A stretch of DNA of 20,141 nt, taken from contig JALWJV010000140.1 in NCBI GenBank assembly GCA_026996955.1, positions 1-20,141 of the forward strand. Direction: 5' to 3'. The DNA is from Deltaproteobacteria bacterium (GTDB lineage Bacteria > Desulfobacterota > Dissulfuribacteria > Dissulfuribacterales > QOAL01). Under the pieces are notes generated by a model. It made no database searches, was not told where the DNA came from, and worked only from the letters and a program-made list of their open reading frames with translations. The number at the start of each line of letters is the position of its first letter. The first letter of the stretch is position 1. This document shows, piece by piece, positions 7,571-15,785 of the stretch. Both the position numbers and the translations under genes were made by a program.

Positions 7571-10500
7571 TCATGAGGACCTCACATCTTGAACACTTGC
7601 TTCACCCCTACGGTGTGCCAACCACACCTTAACCCTCTGTCTCATCCCGTCAAAAAGATCATAGAAGATCGGCACATAGATAAGCGTGAGGAATGTTGCC
7701 ACAATAAGCCCTCCGATTGCCACAACCGCAAGGGGTGAGAGGCGCTCAAGCCCCAGGGCGCGCTGGGCAGCAATGGGGAGCATGCCCACAATGGTTCCCG
7801 ATGCGGTCATGAGTATAGGGCGGGTCCTGACACGTACGGCCTGCTCTATTGCCTCCCTGAGCTCCACCCCCTTTGCCCTTGCCTTTTCGATAAAGTCAAT
7901 GAGCAGGATAGAGTTGTTTACCACAATTCCGGCAAGGAGAATCATGCCCATGTTTGCAGGCATGCAGGCATGGCGCCCCACAATCACAAGCCCCCAGGCA
8001 GCCCCTATCATGGAAAGTGGAATGGCGGTCATTATGGTCACCGGGTTTATCCATGACCTGAAGGTTGGGGCAAGTGAGAAGAAGAGCAGTATCACCGCAA
8101 GCCCCAGGGCCTTAGCAAGCCTCTTTCCTGCCTCTGCCATGTTCTTGATCTCACCCTCTTGGGAGAGTTTATAGCCTGGAGGAAGCGATAGCCCCGAAAG
8201 GGCCTTTTCAATCCGTTCCTGAAGGTGGGTAATGGCAGCCGTGGCGCGGTAGCCATAGACATCAACCGATGACTCCAGATTCTGGCGTGTAAACTTCGTG
8301 CGGGTCTGAGTCATCCGTAATGACACAAGCTCCCTCAGCGGTACAGGCCCAATCTGTGAGGCAATGTATATCTCCCCAAGTTTTTTCAGGCTGTTCCTGG
8401 CATTTAGTGGATAACGTACTCGTATGAGATAGCCGTCCTCCCCTGGAACCCGTAGCACGGAAGCAGGCGTGCCCTTCAGGGATGCCGTAAGTTCCCGGCT
8501 TATACTTACGGGGTCAAGCCCGTACCTTGCGGCCTTTTCAACATCCACATCAAGAAGCGCCTCCTGCCTGTCCAGGTACCACGACCGGCTTACAGTGGTA
8601 AGGCCACGCACATTCATTAGGCGTGCGGCAACATCATCCGCAAGCCTGTCAAGCACAACGGGATCAGGGCCTGTGATCATTATGTCAACTGAGGCTGCAA
8701 TGGATGAGAGCGGGGTTGCGCCGAAATCAAACACGTCAAGGCTCCTTACACCCGGAACAGATGCGCACTCCTTTCTTATCTCATTCTCAATCTGCCATAT
8801 AGTCTTTTTTCTGTGAAAACGGTCAACAAAATGGGCTGTAATTAACCCCTGCTGGGGTATCATGCCTGTTCCAAAACTTACAACCCCGGGTTCTGAGCCC
8901 ACGGTGGTGGAAATAAGCTCAATGCCCTCCTTTTTTTCAAGCACTGACTCAATCTGTTCCGCTATCCTTTCAGTTTCGGAAAGAGAGGTATCGGCTTCGG
9001 TCTCAAAACTTATCTTTACAATGCCGGTATCCATTGGGGGCATCAGGTCCCTGCCGGCAAGGGGCATTACCAGCCGCATGCTCACAACGAGCAGGGCTAT
9101 CCCCGGCATGATAAAGAGCAGCTTGTGTGAAAGCGCAAAATGGATCAGGCTGGCGAAAAAATTCTTTATGGGGTCCAGCACATGGTGATCAAACAGGGCC
9201 ACCGTCTGTTCAAGGCGGTTTTTCCTTGAGGTACGTTTCATGATGTAGGGGGCAAGGAGGGGAATGACCGTCACAGAGATAACGTAGCTTGCAAGCAGGG
9301 CAAGCGCCAGCACAACCGTAAAGGGCCTCAGTATCTTCTGCACATAACCGCCGACAAACATGATGGGCACAAGCACAATCACTGTGGTATATGTACCTGA
9401 CCAGTCCGCAAGGAGGATTTCATTCAGCCCGTCAACAACTGCCCTGTGAATATTCTTTCCAAGGTCATGGTAGTGGCGTTCTATGTTTTCAATCACCACA
9501 ATGGCATCGTCAAGCAGGAGGCCAACAGCCACGATCACTGCGGTAAGGGTTACGATATTAAGCTCATAACCTATGAGGGACATAAAGGCAAAGGTGAGAA
9601 AGTAGGTAAAGGGGATGGATATTGCCGCAAGAAGGGACATCCTCACGTTTGCAAGCATTAGAAAGATCATTCCCACTGTCATGATGATGGCATCCCTCAA
9701 TGCCTCAATCATATTATCAATGCTTGTATCAATGATATGTTTCTGGGTGTCGGCAACCTGGATATCCAGATAGGGAAATGCCGCCTTTATGCCGGGGAGC
9801 GCGGCTTCAAGGGCCTTTATTGTGGTGGTTACATGGCCATTTTCTGGCCGGAGGATGTTTATGCCAACCGCAGGCGCTCCATTACCCCTGTAAAGAGCCT
9901 GACGCTCTTTGAAAGAAGTCCGCACGGCTGCCACATCGCCAAGGTGAACATCGCCTCCGGCCTCATGCCCCACCACCAGAGCAAGAAGCCTGCCCTTTTC
10001 AAGCTTTTCTCCTGCGGTCTTTACAAGGAGCTGTCCCTTTTCCCTTATGACAAGGCCGTCGGGGATATTGAGGTTCTGTGCCCTTATTGCCATAAGCACC
10101 TGGGAGAGCGAAAGATTATGTTCATGGAGCCGTACAGGGTCAACAACAATCTCCACCTCAGAAAAATAGCCCCCAAAGACCTCCACATCTGCCACCTCAG
10201 GGATGCGCAGGAATGCCTCGCGAAGTTCGTTGTCGGCAAGTTGACGCACCTTGGCAAGATCAATGGGTGCGCCGGCAACAGGCGAGACGGCCAAAGTAAA
10301 GACAGGCGTTGTGGCATCACTTACCCTGAAGATCTCAGGGGGCCTGATATCAGGCGGAAGCCTTGACTCTATGCGTTTAAGCGCGTTTGCCACATCTGTG
10401 GCGGCTGCATCAAGCCCCTTGGCATATTCAAACTCCACGCTTACAGCAGCCATCTCGTCCTGGCTTACTGATTTCACCTTTCTCACAAGGTCAACTGTGG

Positions 10501-10729
10501 AAAGCTCTTTTTCTACAATGCGGGTTACCTTGTCCTCAACATCTCCGGCAGATGCCCCGGGCCAGGGGATAATCACCGATATCACGGGGTAATTGGCATC
10601 GGGAAAGAGGTTCAGGGGCATTGTCTTGAACCCGATCACCCCGAATGCAACAGCTAGCAGAATAACTGCTGTAACCAGGTGAGGATTTGCAAGGTAATAC
10701 TCAATAAAGGTGCCGGTTTTCCCCTTCAT
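7571..10729 (-). CDS. RND efflux pump inner-membrane subunit (AcrB/HAE1-like)
   Basis: This is a 1052-aa resistance-nodulation-division transporter, the proton-driven trimeric engine of a tripartite pump. It begins with the standard N-terminal helix and NLFPDANYPVISVIIPWPGAS. The proton-relay signature GLLLDDAIVVIENIERH places D407/D408 exactly at the AcrB positions. The two-fold repeat of six membrane helices plus a periplasmic loop is visible, with the second half beginning near ALSHKLLFIMPGIALLV. At the AcrB K940 position it has N (VVNNSILL instead of AKNAIL), as in many distant RND branches. It overlaps the membrane-fusion gene by ATGA (10726-10729). No CusA-type metal residues can be assigned with confidence, so the substrate is open. 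The organoarsenic/redox neighbours hint at a toxic small molecule. Confidence 0.94.
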   Translation of the reverse strand: MKGKTGTFIEYYLANPHLVTAVILLAVAFGVIGFKTMPLNLFPDANYPVISVIIPWPGASAGDVEDKVTRIVEKELSTVDLVRKVKSVSQDEMAAVSVEFEYAKGLDAAATDVANALKRIESRLPPDIRPPEIFRVSDATTPVFTLAVSPVAGAPIDLAKVRQLADNELREAFLRIPEVADVEVFGGYFSEVEIVVDPVRLHEHNLSLSQVLMAIRAQNLNIPDGLVIREKGQLLVKTAGEKLEKGRLLALVVGHEAGGDVHLGDVAAVRTSFKERQALYRGNGAPAVGINILRPENGHVTTTIKALEAALPGIKAAFPYLDIQVADTQKHIIDTSIDNMIEALRDAIIMTVGMIFLMLANVRMSLLAAISIPFTYFLTFAFMSLIGYELNIVTLTAVIVAVGLLLDDAIVVIENIERHYHDLGKNIHRAVVDGLNEILLADWSGTYTTVIVLVPIMFVGGYVQKILRPFTVVLALALLASYVISVTVIPLLAPYIMKRTSRKNRLEQTVALFDHHVLDPIKNFFASLIHFALSHKLLFIMPGIALLVVSMRLVMPLAGRDLMPPMDTGIVKISFETEADTSLSETERIAEQIESVLEKKEGIELISTTVGSEPGVVSFGTGMIPQQGLITAHFVDRFHRKKTIWQIENEIRKECASVPGVRSLDVFDFGATPLSSIAASVDIMITGPDPVVLDRLADDVAARLMNVRGLTTVSRSWYLDRQEALLDVDVEKAARYGLDPVSISRELTASLKGTPASVLRVPGEDGYLIRVRYPLNARNSLKKLGEIYIASQIGPVPLRELVSLRMTQTRTKFTRQNLESSVDVYGYRATAAITHLQERIEKALSGLSLPPGYKLSQEGEIKNMAEAGKRLAKALGLAVILLFFSLAPTFRSWINPVTIMTAIPLSMIGAAWGLVIVGRHACMPANMGMILLAGIVVNNSILLIDFIEKARAKGVELREAIEQAVRVRTRPILMTASGTIVGMLPIAAQRALGLERLSPLAVVAIGGLIVATFLTLIYVPIFYDLFDGMRQRVKVWLAHRRGEASVQDVRSS

Positions 10730-11955
10730 GACTGCCCTCCGGGTGTTTCCGTACCGGATAACGCAGGCTCAAATGATGGAGCCCTGGAAACCCGCACCTT
10801 CTGGCCCTCATGGAGCCTTAAAAGCGCGCTCTCCTGTGCGGTAATCACAGTTATTTCTGACATGCCGACCCGGCCATTAACCGGTGTGACCACTGCCATA
10901 TCCGCACCCCTGTAGAGGACACTTACAGGAATCACATGGACAGCGCCGTCATTAACGGTAAATATGGCAGCCCCATTGACGTTTTCAAGCAGCGCACGGA
11001 GCGGAATGCCCAGCCCCTGGTATCTGCCGGTGGTGATCCTGACATTTACTGCAGAGCCTGATGGAAGGCCAAAGGGGCGCTTATCCACATCGGCTTCAAT
11101 AACACCAAGGGTTCCGGTACGAACCGCAGGGTGTATCCTGCTTATAACAGCGTGCATGGATGAAGATGGGGCATCATGGGTCAAGGGAGTGAAAGCATCC
11201 TGAAACCTTCCAGCATCAGGGAAAATACTTATCTCATCTCCTAGCTTCAGGGCAGGTATCTGACGCTGGGGCACCTTTACCTCCACGTAATACCCTGCAT
11301 CAGGGGCCTCCATTGCCACAACGGGCTTTCCCGGAAGGCCCATGTCTCCAGGTTCCATGAGCCGCGCTGTAATGCAGCCGTCAAAAAGCGCCCTGAGGAT
11401 GGTGTATGAGAGGGCGGTGCGGGCCGAATCAAGCTGCTTCTCAAGTGTTATTACCTCTGCCCTTGCAGCGTCGCGGGTTGTGGTGGAAAGATCAAGGGCC
11501 TCCCGGCTTATTGCCTTTGCCTCAAAGAGTTTCCTGTCACGGTTATAAATTGCCTCGCGGGTGGAAAGGGCAGTGCGGGCAGCAGAAAGCCTGGCCTCAA
11601 GGGATGAGACTGCATATCTCTGCTCCCTGTCATCAAGCCTTGCCAGCACCTCTCCCTTTTTTACAATCCGTCCCTCTCTCACACGGACTTCAATAATTCG
11701 GGCCGTAATGCGAGGGGCAATTTCAGCAGAAATTTTGGGTTTTATGGTGCCAAGAAAATCGGCATGGGCAGCAAACTCACCCCACCTTGCACTGACTGTC
11801 TCCACAGGCGTAAGCGCCTTTTCAGGCGGCGGCACCGAGGCAAGCTCGGCCTTTTTCTTTTTTACAACCATTATCCCGCCTGCAATGAGGAGGACCAGGA
11901 TAATTACCGCAATTACAAGCCGTTTCTGCACAAAGCCATCCATGTTAAATTTCAT
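10726..11955 (-). CDS. Periplasmic adaptor (membrane-fusion protein) of the RND pump
   Basis: This 409-aa HlyD/AcrA-type adaptor links the RND pump to the TolC-type channel. One N-terminal membrane anchor (residues about 12-30) is followed by a KKKK stop. Next come the first half of the lipoyl domain (PRITARIIEVRVREGRIVKKGEVLARLDD, about 81-109), an alpha-helical hairpin (about 112-185, rich in Ala/Arg/Glu) and the second lipoyl half (LRALFDGCITARLMEPGDMG). Beta-barrel and membrane-proximal parts finish with KVRVSRAP. It has no Met/His-rich metal-binding tail, which argues mildly against a CusB-like metal pump. It is 52 bases downstream of the permease gene and is coupled to the RND gene by a 4-base overlap. 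Confidence 0.92.
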   Translation of the reverse strand: MKFNMDGFVQKRLVIAVIILVLLIAGGIMVVKKKKAELASVPPPEKALTPVETVSARWGEFAAHADFLGTIKPKISAEIAPRITARIIEVRVREGRIVKKGEVLARLDDREQRYAVSSLEARLSAARTALSTREAIYNRDRKLFEAKAISREALDLSTTTRDAARAEVITLEKQLDSARTALSYTILRALFDGCITARLMEPGDMGLPGKPVVAMEAPDAGYYVEVKVPQRQIPALKLGDEISIFPDAGRFQDAFTPLTHDAPSSSMHAVISRIHPAVRTGTLGVIEADVDKRPFGLPSGSAVNVRITTGRYQGLGIPLRALLENVNGAAIFTVNDGAVHVIPVSVLYRGADMAVVTPVNGRVGMSEITVITAQESALLRLHEGQKVRVSRAPSFEPALSGTETPGGQS

Positions 11956-12007
11956 GATTTTTGCTATCCCTTTTATAATTTCCCGACAAGTCAGTACCAG
12001 TTCTCCT

Positions 12008-13081
12008 TTATCTGCTTATCAGGTAGTTCAAAACAACTCCTGCGCCAAAAGCAAAATAACCAAATAAAAGAAACTTCATGGTAAATGCCATGCTGCCGCC
12101 TGTCTTCTCTGAATTTATGTAAAACCTGTAGGCTATAAGGTTGGCCAGAGAACCCACCAGACTTCCGAAACCTCCTACGCTGGTGCCCCACAGAAGCGCC
12201 TTCCAGTTGGCAGTAAACTCTGCCATTACCACAGCGGCAGGGACGTTACTGATAACCTGGCTTGCTGCAGCGGAAATCAGGAAGACATTCATTGGGTGCT
12301 CCATGTTCGTTGCAAAGATGGCGCTCAGGTTGTCGGCAATCCCGAAAAAAAAGAAAAAACTTAAAAGAAGTGCATAATCAACGCGAAGCGTCCTTTCATC
12401 AAACAGATAAACATACGCGACAACCACGATATTTGCCCATACAGGCATGACGCGCAGCACGGTAAGAATGACAAAGAGGAGCATTAATATATAAAAAAAC
12501 GCAGCAGATATATCCACGCAGACTTCAGGCACCGGCCCTGCACTGAAAGCAGGTCTGGCCCTGAAAAGCATGGCTGAAAACCCGAGCAGCAGCAGGAAAA
12601 AAATTACAAATGGCATTATCGCCAGCATAAATTCAGATGGAGAAAGCCCGTAATGCCAGTAGATAAAAAGATTCTGCGGATTTCCAAACGGAGTAAGCGC
12701 TGAACCCGCATTGGCAGCAAGGGCCTCCAGGATTACCAGCATATCCTTATGGTCAATTCTAAGCGCAAGGGTCAGGGGTACCATGACAACCAGTGCCGCG
12801 TCATTTGTAACCAGCATGGAGAGGACAAAGGTGGTGAGGACAAGCTTCAGAGACAACCTGTTTCCTCCTTCCACCCTGCGGGCTATCCATGAAAGCGCAC
12901 CGCTTATTTCAACGCCTTTTACAGCCACAAACAGGGCAAAGAGCACCACCAGGACCTGGGCTTCGTCCATTGACCAGACAGGAGACTTCCTTCTCCACAA
13001 GCTGGTCAGCACACATAAAACCGCAGCGGAAGTTAGCAGCCATTCCGTCAGGATAAATTCAATGACAGTTTTTTTGTTCAT
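12008..13081 (-). CDS. ArsB/NhaD/SLC13-superfamily permease
   Basis: This is a 357-aa inner-membrane carrier of the ion-transporter superfamily that includes ArsB arsenite permeases, NhaD antiporters and SLC13/CitM anion carriers. The two pseudo-repeats show the family's re-entrant loops. The first has VTNDAALVVMVPLTLAL (about 92-108) and ANAGSALTPFGNPQNLFIYW (about 144-163). The second has SQVISNVPAAVVMAEF (about 282-297) and GTSVGGFGSLVGSLANLIAY (about 306-325). About ten hydrophobic segments are visible. It is shorter than typical ArsB (about 430 aa). A single subfamily and ion cannot be chosen. It lies between tolC and the adaptor/pump genes on the same strand, so it is probably co-expressed with them. 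Confidence 0.82.
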   Translation of the reverse strand: MNKKTVIEFILTEWLLTSAAVLCVLTSLWRRKSPVWSMDEAQVLVVLFALFVAVKGVEISGALSWIARRVEGGNRLSLKLVLTTFVLSMLVTNDAALVVMVPLTLALRIDHKDMLVILEALAANAGSALTPFGNPQNLFIYWHYGLSPSEFMLAIMPFVIFFLLLLGFSAMLFRARPAFSAGPVPEVCVDISAAFFYILMLLFVILTVLRVMPVWANIVVVAYVYLFDERTLRVDYALLLSFFFFFGIADNLSAIFATNMEHPMNVFLISAAASQVISNVPAAVVMAEFTANWKALLWGTSVGGFGSLVGSLANLIAYRFYINSEKTGGSMAFTMKFLLFGYFAFGAGVVLNYLISR

Positions 13082-13119
13082 TCAGTTCTCTATCCGATTG
13101 CCACAGGCACTCCTTCTAA

Positions 13120-13138
13120 TTAGTTTATTGTAAACTAA
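13120..13138. promoter_or_regulatory. Palindromic operator upstream of the dead phd-vapC pair
   Basis: A perfect 8-bp inverted repeat, TTAGTTTA (13120-13127) and TAAACTAA (13131-13138), with a 3-bp spacer lies 17 bases before the antitoxin ATG. It shares the AGTTTA/TAAACT half-site with the operator at 6187-6212. It also lies within 60 bases of the divergent permease start. Its role is inferred from position. Confidence 0.6.
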
Positions 13139-13155
13139 CCAGAAAAGGTGCTCTC

Positions 13156-13394
13156 ATGCGTATCGGAATACACGAAGCCAAAACACATCTCTCACGCCTT
13201 ATTCCCGCAGCACTTGCCGGGGAAGAAATAATCATCACCAGGTCTGGAAAACCTCTTGTGAAACTGGTCCCGGTAAAAAACTCCGGCAAACCTCGCAGGC
13301 TTGGCATTTACAAAGATAAAATCAAAATACATGGCGACTTATGCGCCCCCTGCCTGAAGAAATCGTAAACGACTTCTCGCCGGGCAAATCCTGA
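13156..13394 (+). pseudogene. Phd/YefM-family antitoxin broken by a frameshift
   Basis: It starts as a typical Phd antitoxin (MRIGIHEAKTHLSRLIPAAL, EEIIITRSGKPLVKLVP), with an AAAAGGTG ribosome-binding site before the ATG. After GIYKDKIKIHGDLCAP the frame as written reads CLKKS and stops at 13363-13365. The other frame continues with the family's expected ending, LPEEIVNDFSPGKS, and stops at 13392-13394. Adding one C to the run of five Cs at 13346-13350 joins the two, restoring a 79-codon product with only 4 bases to the vapC start. Either a base has been lost from the homopolymer or the assembly has an error there. The neighbouring vapC is independently dead, which favours true decay. Confidence 0.8.
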
Positions 13395-13398
13395 AGCC

Positions 13399-13512
13399 GT
13401 GAGATATCTGCTTGACACACATACATTTATATGGCTTGCATCTGCGCCGTAGGCGCTGTCTGAAAATGTCCGGCTTCTTGCGGAAAAGCCGGAAAATGAA
13501 CTTCTGATGAGC
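13399..13512 (+). pseudogene. VapC-type PIN toxin, nonsense-mutated and truncated
   Basis: From a GTG at 13399 the translation is RYLLDTHTFIWLASAP, a standard PIN-toxin N-terminus with the first catalytic Asp in LLDTH. It is followed by an in-frame TAG at 13450-13452 and then, in the same frame, ALSENVRLLAEKPENELLMS, which continues the PIN family pattern. A Lys or Gln codon is probably replaced by TAG. Similarity ends about 13512, where the convergent tolC 3' end begins (13517). About 38 of roughly 130 codons remain, so the second and third acidic residues of the active site are gone. It follows the frameshifted antitoxin by 4 bases. Confidence 0.78.
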
Positions 13513-13516
13513 CATA

Positions 13517-14863
13517 TCATTCCTGATAATCCGCATCTATCACACCAAGGGCGAGTAGATAGCCCACCCTGGCGGCATGGTACTGATAGAGCGCCCCAAG
13601 GGTATCTGCCTCTGCCTGGAACCATGCTGACTGTGCAAGCAGGCTGTCGGTAACTGTTCCTGCGCCTGTCCGGTATTTCAGTTCTTCTATGCGCCACGTC
13701 TCTTTTGCAGTTGCAAGGCTGGTCATGGCGACACAGTACCTGTTTTCAGTCTCCCTCAAGTCGGAAATCGCATTATCAATCTGTGCAAGGGCATTTAACC
13801 GCGCGTGGCGCAGCCGCTCTTTTGCCGCAAGGAGCTTTGCCCTTGCCTGCCTGACCTGGGCCTCAACAGTACCGCCGCTGAAGATATTAAAAGAGACCTC
13901 AACACCACCCTGCCATACCTCTTCATCACCATCAAAGCCGCTTCCGGCCCGCCTGCCGTAATCACCTACAAGATCAACACTGGGAAGGTGATACCCAATG
14001 GCCTCCCTGACCGCTGTCTCCGCAAGTTTCACCTCCTGCATTGCCTTCCTGATATCAGGTCGCAGGGCGGTATCCGGGCTGAATTTGATTTCCAGGCTGT
14101 CTTCAGACGGTTCAACAAGACTGCCTTCCACTTCAGGAAGCCAGGACGGTTCCCTGCCCATAACCTGTGCAAGGAGCTGGCGGGTTCGCACCGTCTCTTC
14201 CCGGGCGGTTACAAGGGCCTGCTCCTGGCTTGCCACCTGTGTCTGGATACGCATAAGCTCCACAGGCGCGATCCTTCCGACATTTAACCTCACCCTGGCA
14301 TCAGCCTCTGCCTTTTTGAGCGCATCCAGGGTCTTCTGCTGGCTTTCTGTCAGTTTCTCAAGGTAGAGAATACGGTTAAAGAGGTTGGTAATGCTGGCAA
14401 CCAGCTCCTGCCGGGTAACATGCAAGGCCTCTTTTGAAATGGCCTCGGAGATCTCGGCTGCTGCAAGCCTGCTCCAGTTCCGCCCACCTTCAAACAGTGG
14501 AATTTTCATAAACAGGCCGTAGGAATACTGGTCCCTGCTGAAAACAGGCGGTTTGCCTCCAAACTGCTTTATCGGGACCACCGCAGATGGATCACTCTGG
14601 CGCCTGTACCCAGCATAGGAATTGACCTGGTGAAGAAGCTGCCCAAGGGCGGCCCTTCGTCCCTGGACAGATGCATCCACATTAAAACTGCCAGAGCCTA
14701 TAAGCGGGCTCTCCTTGAGACCTGTCCTGATTGCAGCGTCAAGAGTCAGTGCCCCTCCTGGCTCTTCAGCCCGTACAGGGACAGTGACAAGCAGAAAAAG
14801 CGCGGAGAGGCAAAGCAGAGCGACTGGAACGCTTCTGCTATTTGACCTTTGCATCAAAGACAT
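13517..14863 (-). CDS. TolC-family outer-membrane efflux channel
   Basis: This is a 448-aa outer-membrane factor completing the tripartite pump. The start at 14863 (MSLMQRSNSR) is chosen over the in-frame ATG at 14932 because GGGAG lies 7 bases upstream and the protein then begins with a clean signal peptide (VPVALLCLSALFLLVTVPVRA, cleavage before EEPGG). Two OEP repeats of long amphipathic helices are visible. The first runs from LTLDAAIRTGLKESPLI to the helix ending near LLAQVMG. The second runs from FSPDTALRPDIRKAMQEVKLAE, through the beta-strand segment GGVEVSFNIFSGGTVEAQVRQA, to the RIEELKYRTGAGTVTDSLLAQSAW helix. It overlaps the end of the rhodanese gene by about 26 bases. It is separated from the adaptor and pump genes by a dead toxin-antitoxin pair and a permease. 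Confidence 0.9.
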   Translation of the reverse strand: MSLMQRSNSRSVPVALLCLSALFLLVTVPVRAEEPGGALTLDAAIRTGLKESPLIGSGSFNVDASVQGRRAALGQLLHQVNSYAGYRRQSDPSAVVPIKQFGGKPPVFSRDQYSYGLFMKIPLFEGGRNWSRLAAAEISEAISKEALHVTRQELVASITNLFNRILYLEKLTESQQKTLDALKKAEADARVRLNVGRIAPVELMRIQTQVASQEQALVTAREETVRTRQLLAQVMGREPSWLPEVEGSLVEPSEDSLEIKFSPDTALRPDIRKAMQEVKLAETAVREAIGYHLPSVDLVGDYGRRAGSGFDGDEEVWQGGVEVSFNIFSGGTVEAQVRQARAKLLAAKERLRHARLNALAQIDNAISDLRETENRYCVAMTSLATAKETWRIEELKYRTGAGTVTDSLLAQSAWFQAEADTLGALYQYHAARVGYLLALGVIDADYQE

Positions 14864-15413
14864 AAATCTTCTCCCTGTCCAGTTTCCGGCTCCACGGAAG
14901 TTTATGCTTTTGCCATGCTTCATAACCGTCAATTACGGCATAGACCCTGCTGTATCCAGCCGAGGCCAGCGCATTGACGGCCTTTGGAGCACGCCTGCCC
15001 GAGCTGCATAGAATAATTACCGGATCCGTCCTGGTAAGATGCTTTTCGGAAAGATATTTATCCATGGCAGTAACAAAATCAGGATTATCGTCCATGGCAA
15101 AAGTACTTTTCTTGTTATTCCATTTATGGAAGTTGATGTATCTGAATGGAATATTGGCATCAGCCATTTCAGGCATACCTGTTGTAAACACCTCTCCCGG
15201 GTCACGCACATCAACAAGGAAAACACCATTTTTCTTCTGTTTTACCAGTTCAAAGGCTTCCCTGGCGGTGAGGTAAAGGCCCAAAACAGAGCGCTTGTTT
15301 TGGGGAACAAGAGATGCATCAATGGCCAATGCCGCAGACGCCGCAAATGCAAGCAGCAGTACCACCAAAACAGCGCTCCGGGTTATTCCGGTTAACAAAA
15401 CACGAGGTTTCAT
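14838..15413 (-). CDS. Exported rhodanese-like protein
   Basis: This is a 191-aa protein with one rhodanese domain (sulfurtransferase fold) outside the cytoplasm. The ATG at 15413 (MKPRVLLTG) is preferred over 15467 because AAAGG lies 6-7 bases upstream and the chain then opens with a signal peptide (SAVLVVLLLAFAASAALA) cut before IDASLVP. The domain shows FLVDVRDPGEVFTTGMPEMADANIPF and the active loop CSSGRRA with the persulfide-accepting Cys at residue 136, then ALASAGYSRVYAVIDGYEAW. An insertion (NFHKWNNKKSTFAMDDNPDF) between these is larger than usual. Likely roles are thiosulfate/persulfide chemistry or metalloid binding next to the thiol-redox genes. It begins 40 bases after the thioredoxin gene and overlaps tolC. 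Confidence 0.88.
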   Translation of the reverse strand: MKPRVLLTGITRSAVLVVLLLAFAASAALAIDASLVPQNKRSVLGLYLTAREAFELVKQKKNGVFLVDVRDPGEVFTTGMPEMADANIPFRYINFHKWNNKKSTFAMDDNPDFVTAMDKYLSEKHLTRTDPVIILCSSGRRAPKAVNALASAGYSRVYAVIDGYEAWQKHKLPWSRKLDREKIYVFDAKVK

Positions 15414-15453
15414 GAGCAGCCTTTCAAAAGGGCAGTTATGCGAATGCGCCTTT

Positions 15454-15690
15454 TTACTGTTTTTCAAGAATAGCCTTTACTTCATCCACGGAGAGCATCT
15501 TTCCAGCACTTACAACCTTTCCGTCAATAACAACACCTGGGGTGGACATCACTCCCTTGGCTACAATCTGACCCATTTCGGTAACCTTCTCCACCTCGGC
15601 CTCCATGCCAAGCTGGCTGAGTGCCTCTTTCACGTTTGCCTCAAGGGACTGACAACGTGGACAACCTGGACCAAGAACTTCAATTTTCAT
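15454..15690 (-). CDS. Mini-thioredoxin / small redox disulfide protein (CPRC)
   Basis: This 78-aa cytoplasmic thioredoxin-fold protein lacks the N-terminal extension of normal thioredoxin, like the archaeal/bacterial redox-active disulfide protein 2 family. MKIEVLGPGCPRCQSLEANV carries the CPRC active site (C10, C13). STPGVVIDGKVVSAGK contains the cis-Pro loop. A strong AAAGGAGGAATTA site precedes the ATG. It lies 95 bases downstream of the ArsG-like gene and upstream of the rhodanese. Small thioredoxins of this kind are often adjacent to ArsG/ArsF-family or permease genes, and in the arsEFG scheme it would be the ArsE-position gene. I do not claim it is ArsE itself. Confidence 0.9.
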   Translation of the reverse strand: MKIEVLGPGCPRCQSLEANVKEALSQLGMEAEVEKVTEMGQIVAKGVMSTPGVVIDGKVVSAGKMLSVDEVKAILEKQ

Positions 15691-15785
15691 TTTTTAATTC
15701 CTCCTTTTTATGTTTTCGTACCTTCTTTCAGATATAGACGATTTTGCACGGAATTATTAAAAAAAAATTACGTTTTTCCATGTCT

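Noticed and set aside
7104..7574. 156-codon minus-strand open frame overlapping the membrane-protein gene
   Set aside because: Part of it (RFERGEIRSRTANEVFKDL) looks protein-like, but I cannot match it to a family and its second half is antisense to the membrane protein. Kept only as a possible gene scrap in 7424-7570.
9737..10366. 209-codon plus-strand open frame opposite the RND gene
   Set aside because: Antisense to the conserved periplasmic porter domain of the RND pump; composition is a shadow of it.
13098..13126. TTGCCA-17-TAGTTT as promoter for the dead phd-vapC pair
   Set aside because: The -10 match is weak; position is plausible but too uncertain to list as a feature.
15755..15780. 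Run of A/T near 15758-15768 between the thioredoxin and ArsG-like genes, considered as a terminator
   Set aside because: No GC-rich hairpin precedes it on either strand, and the downstream gene has its own strong ribosome-binding site, so the cluster is probably read through or has an extra promoter.
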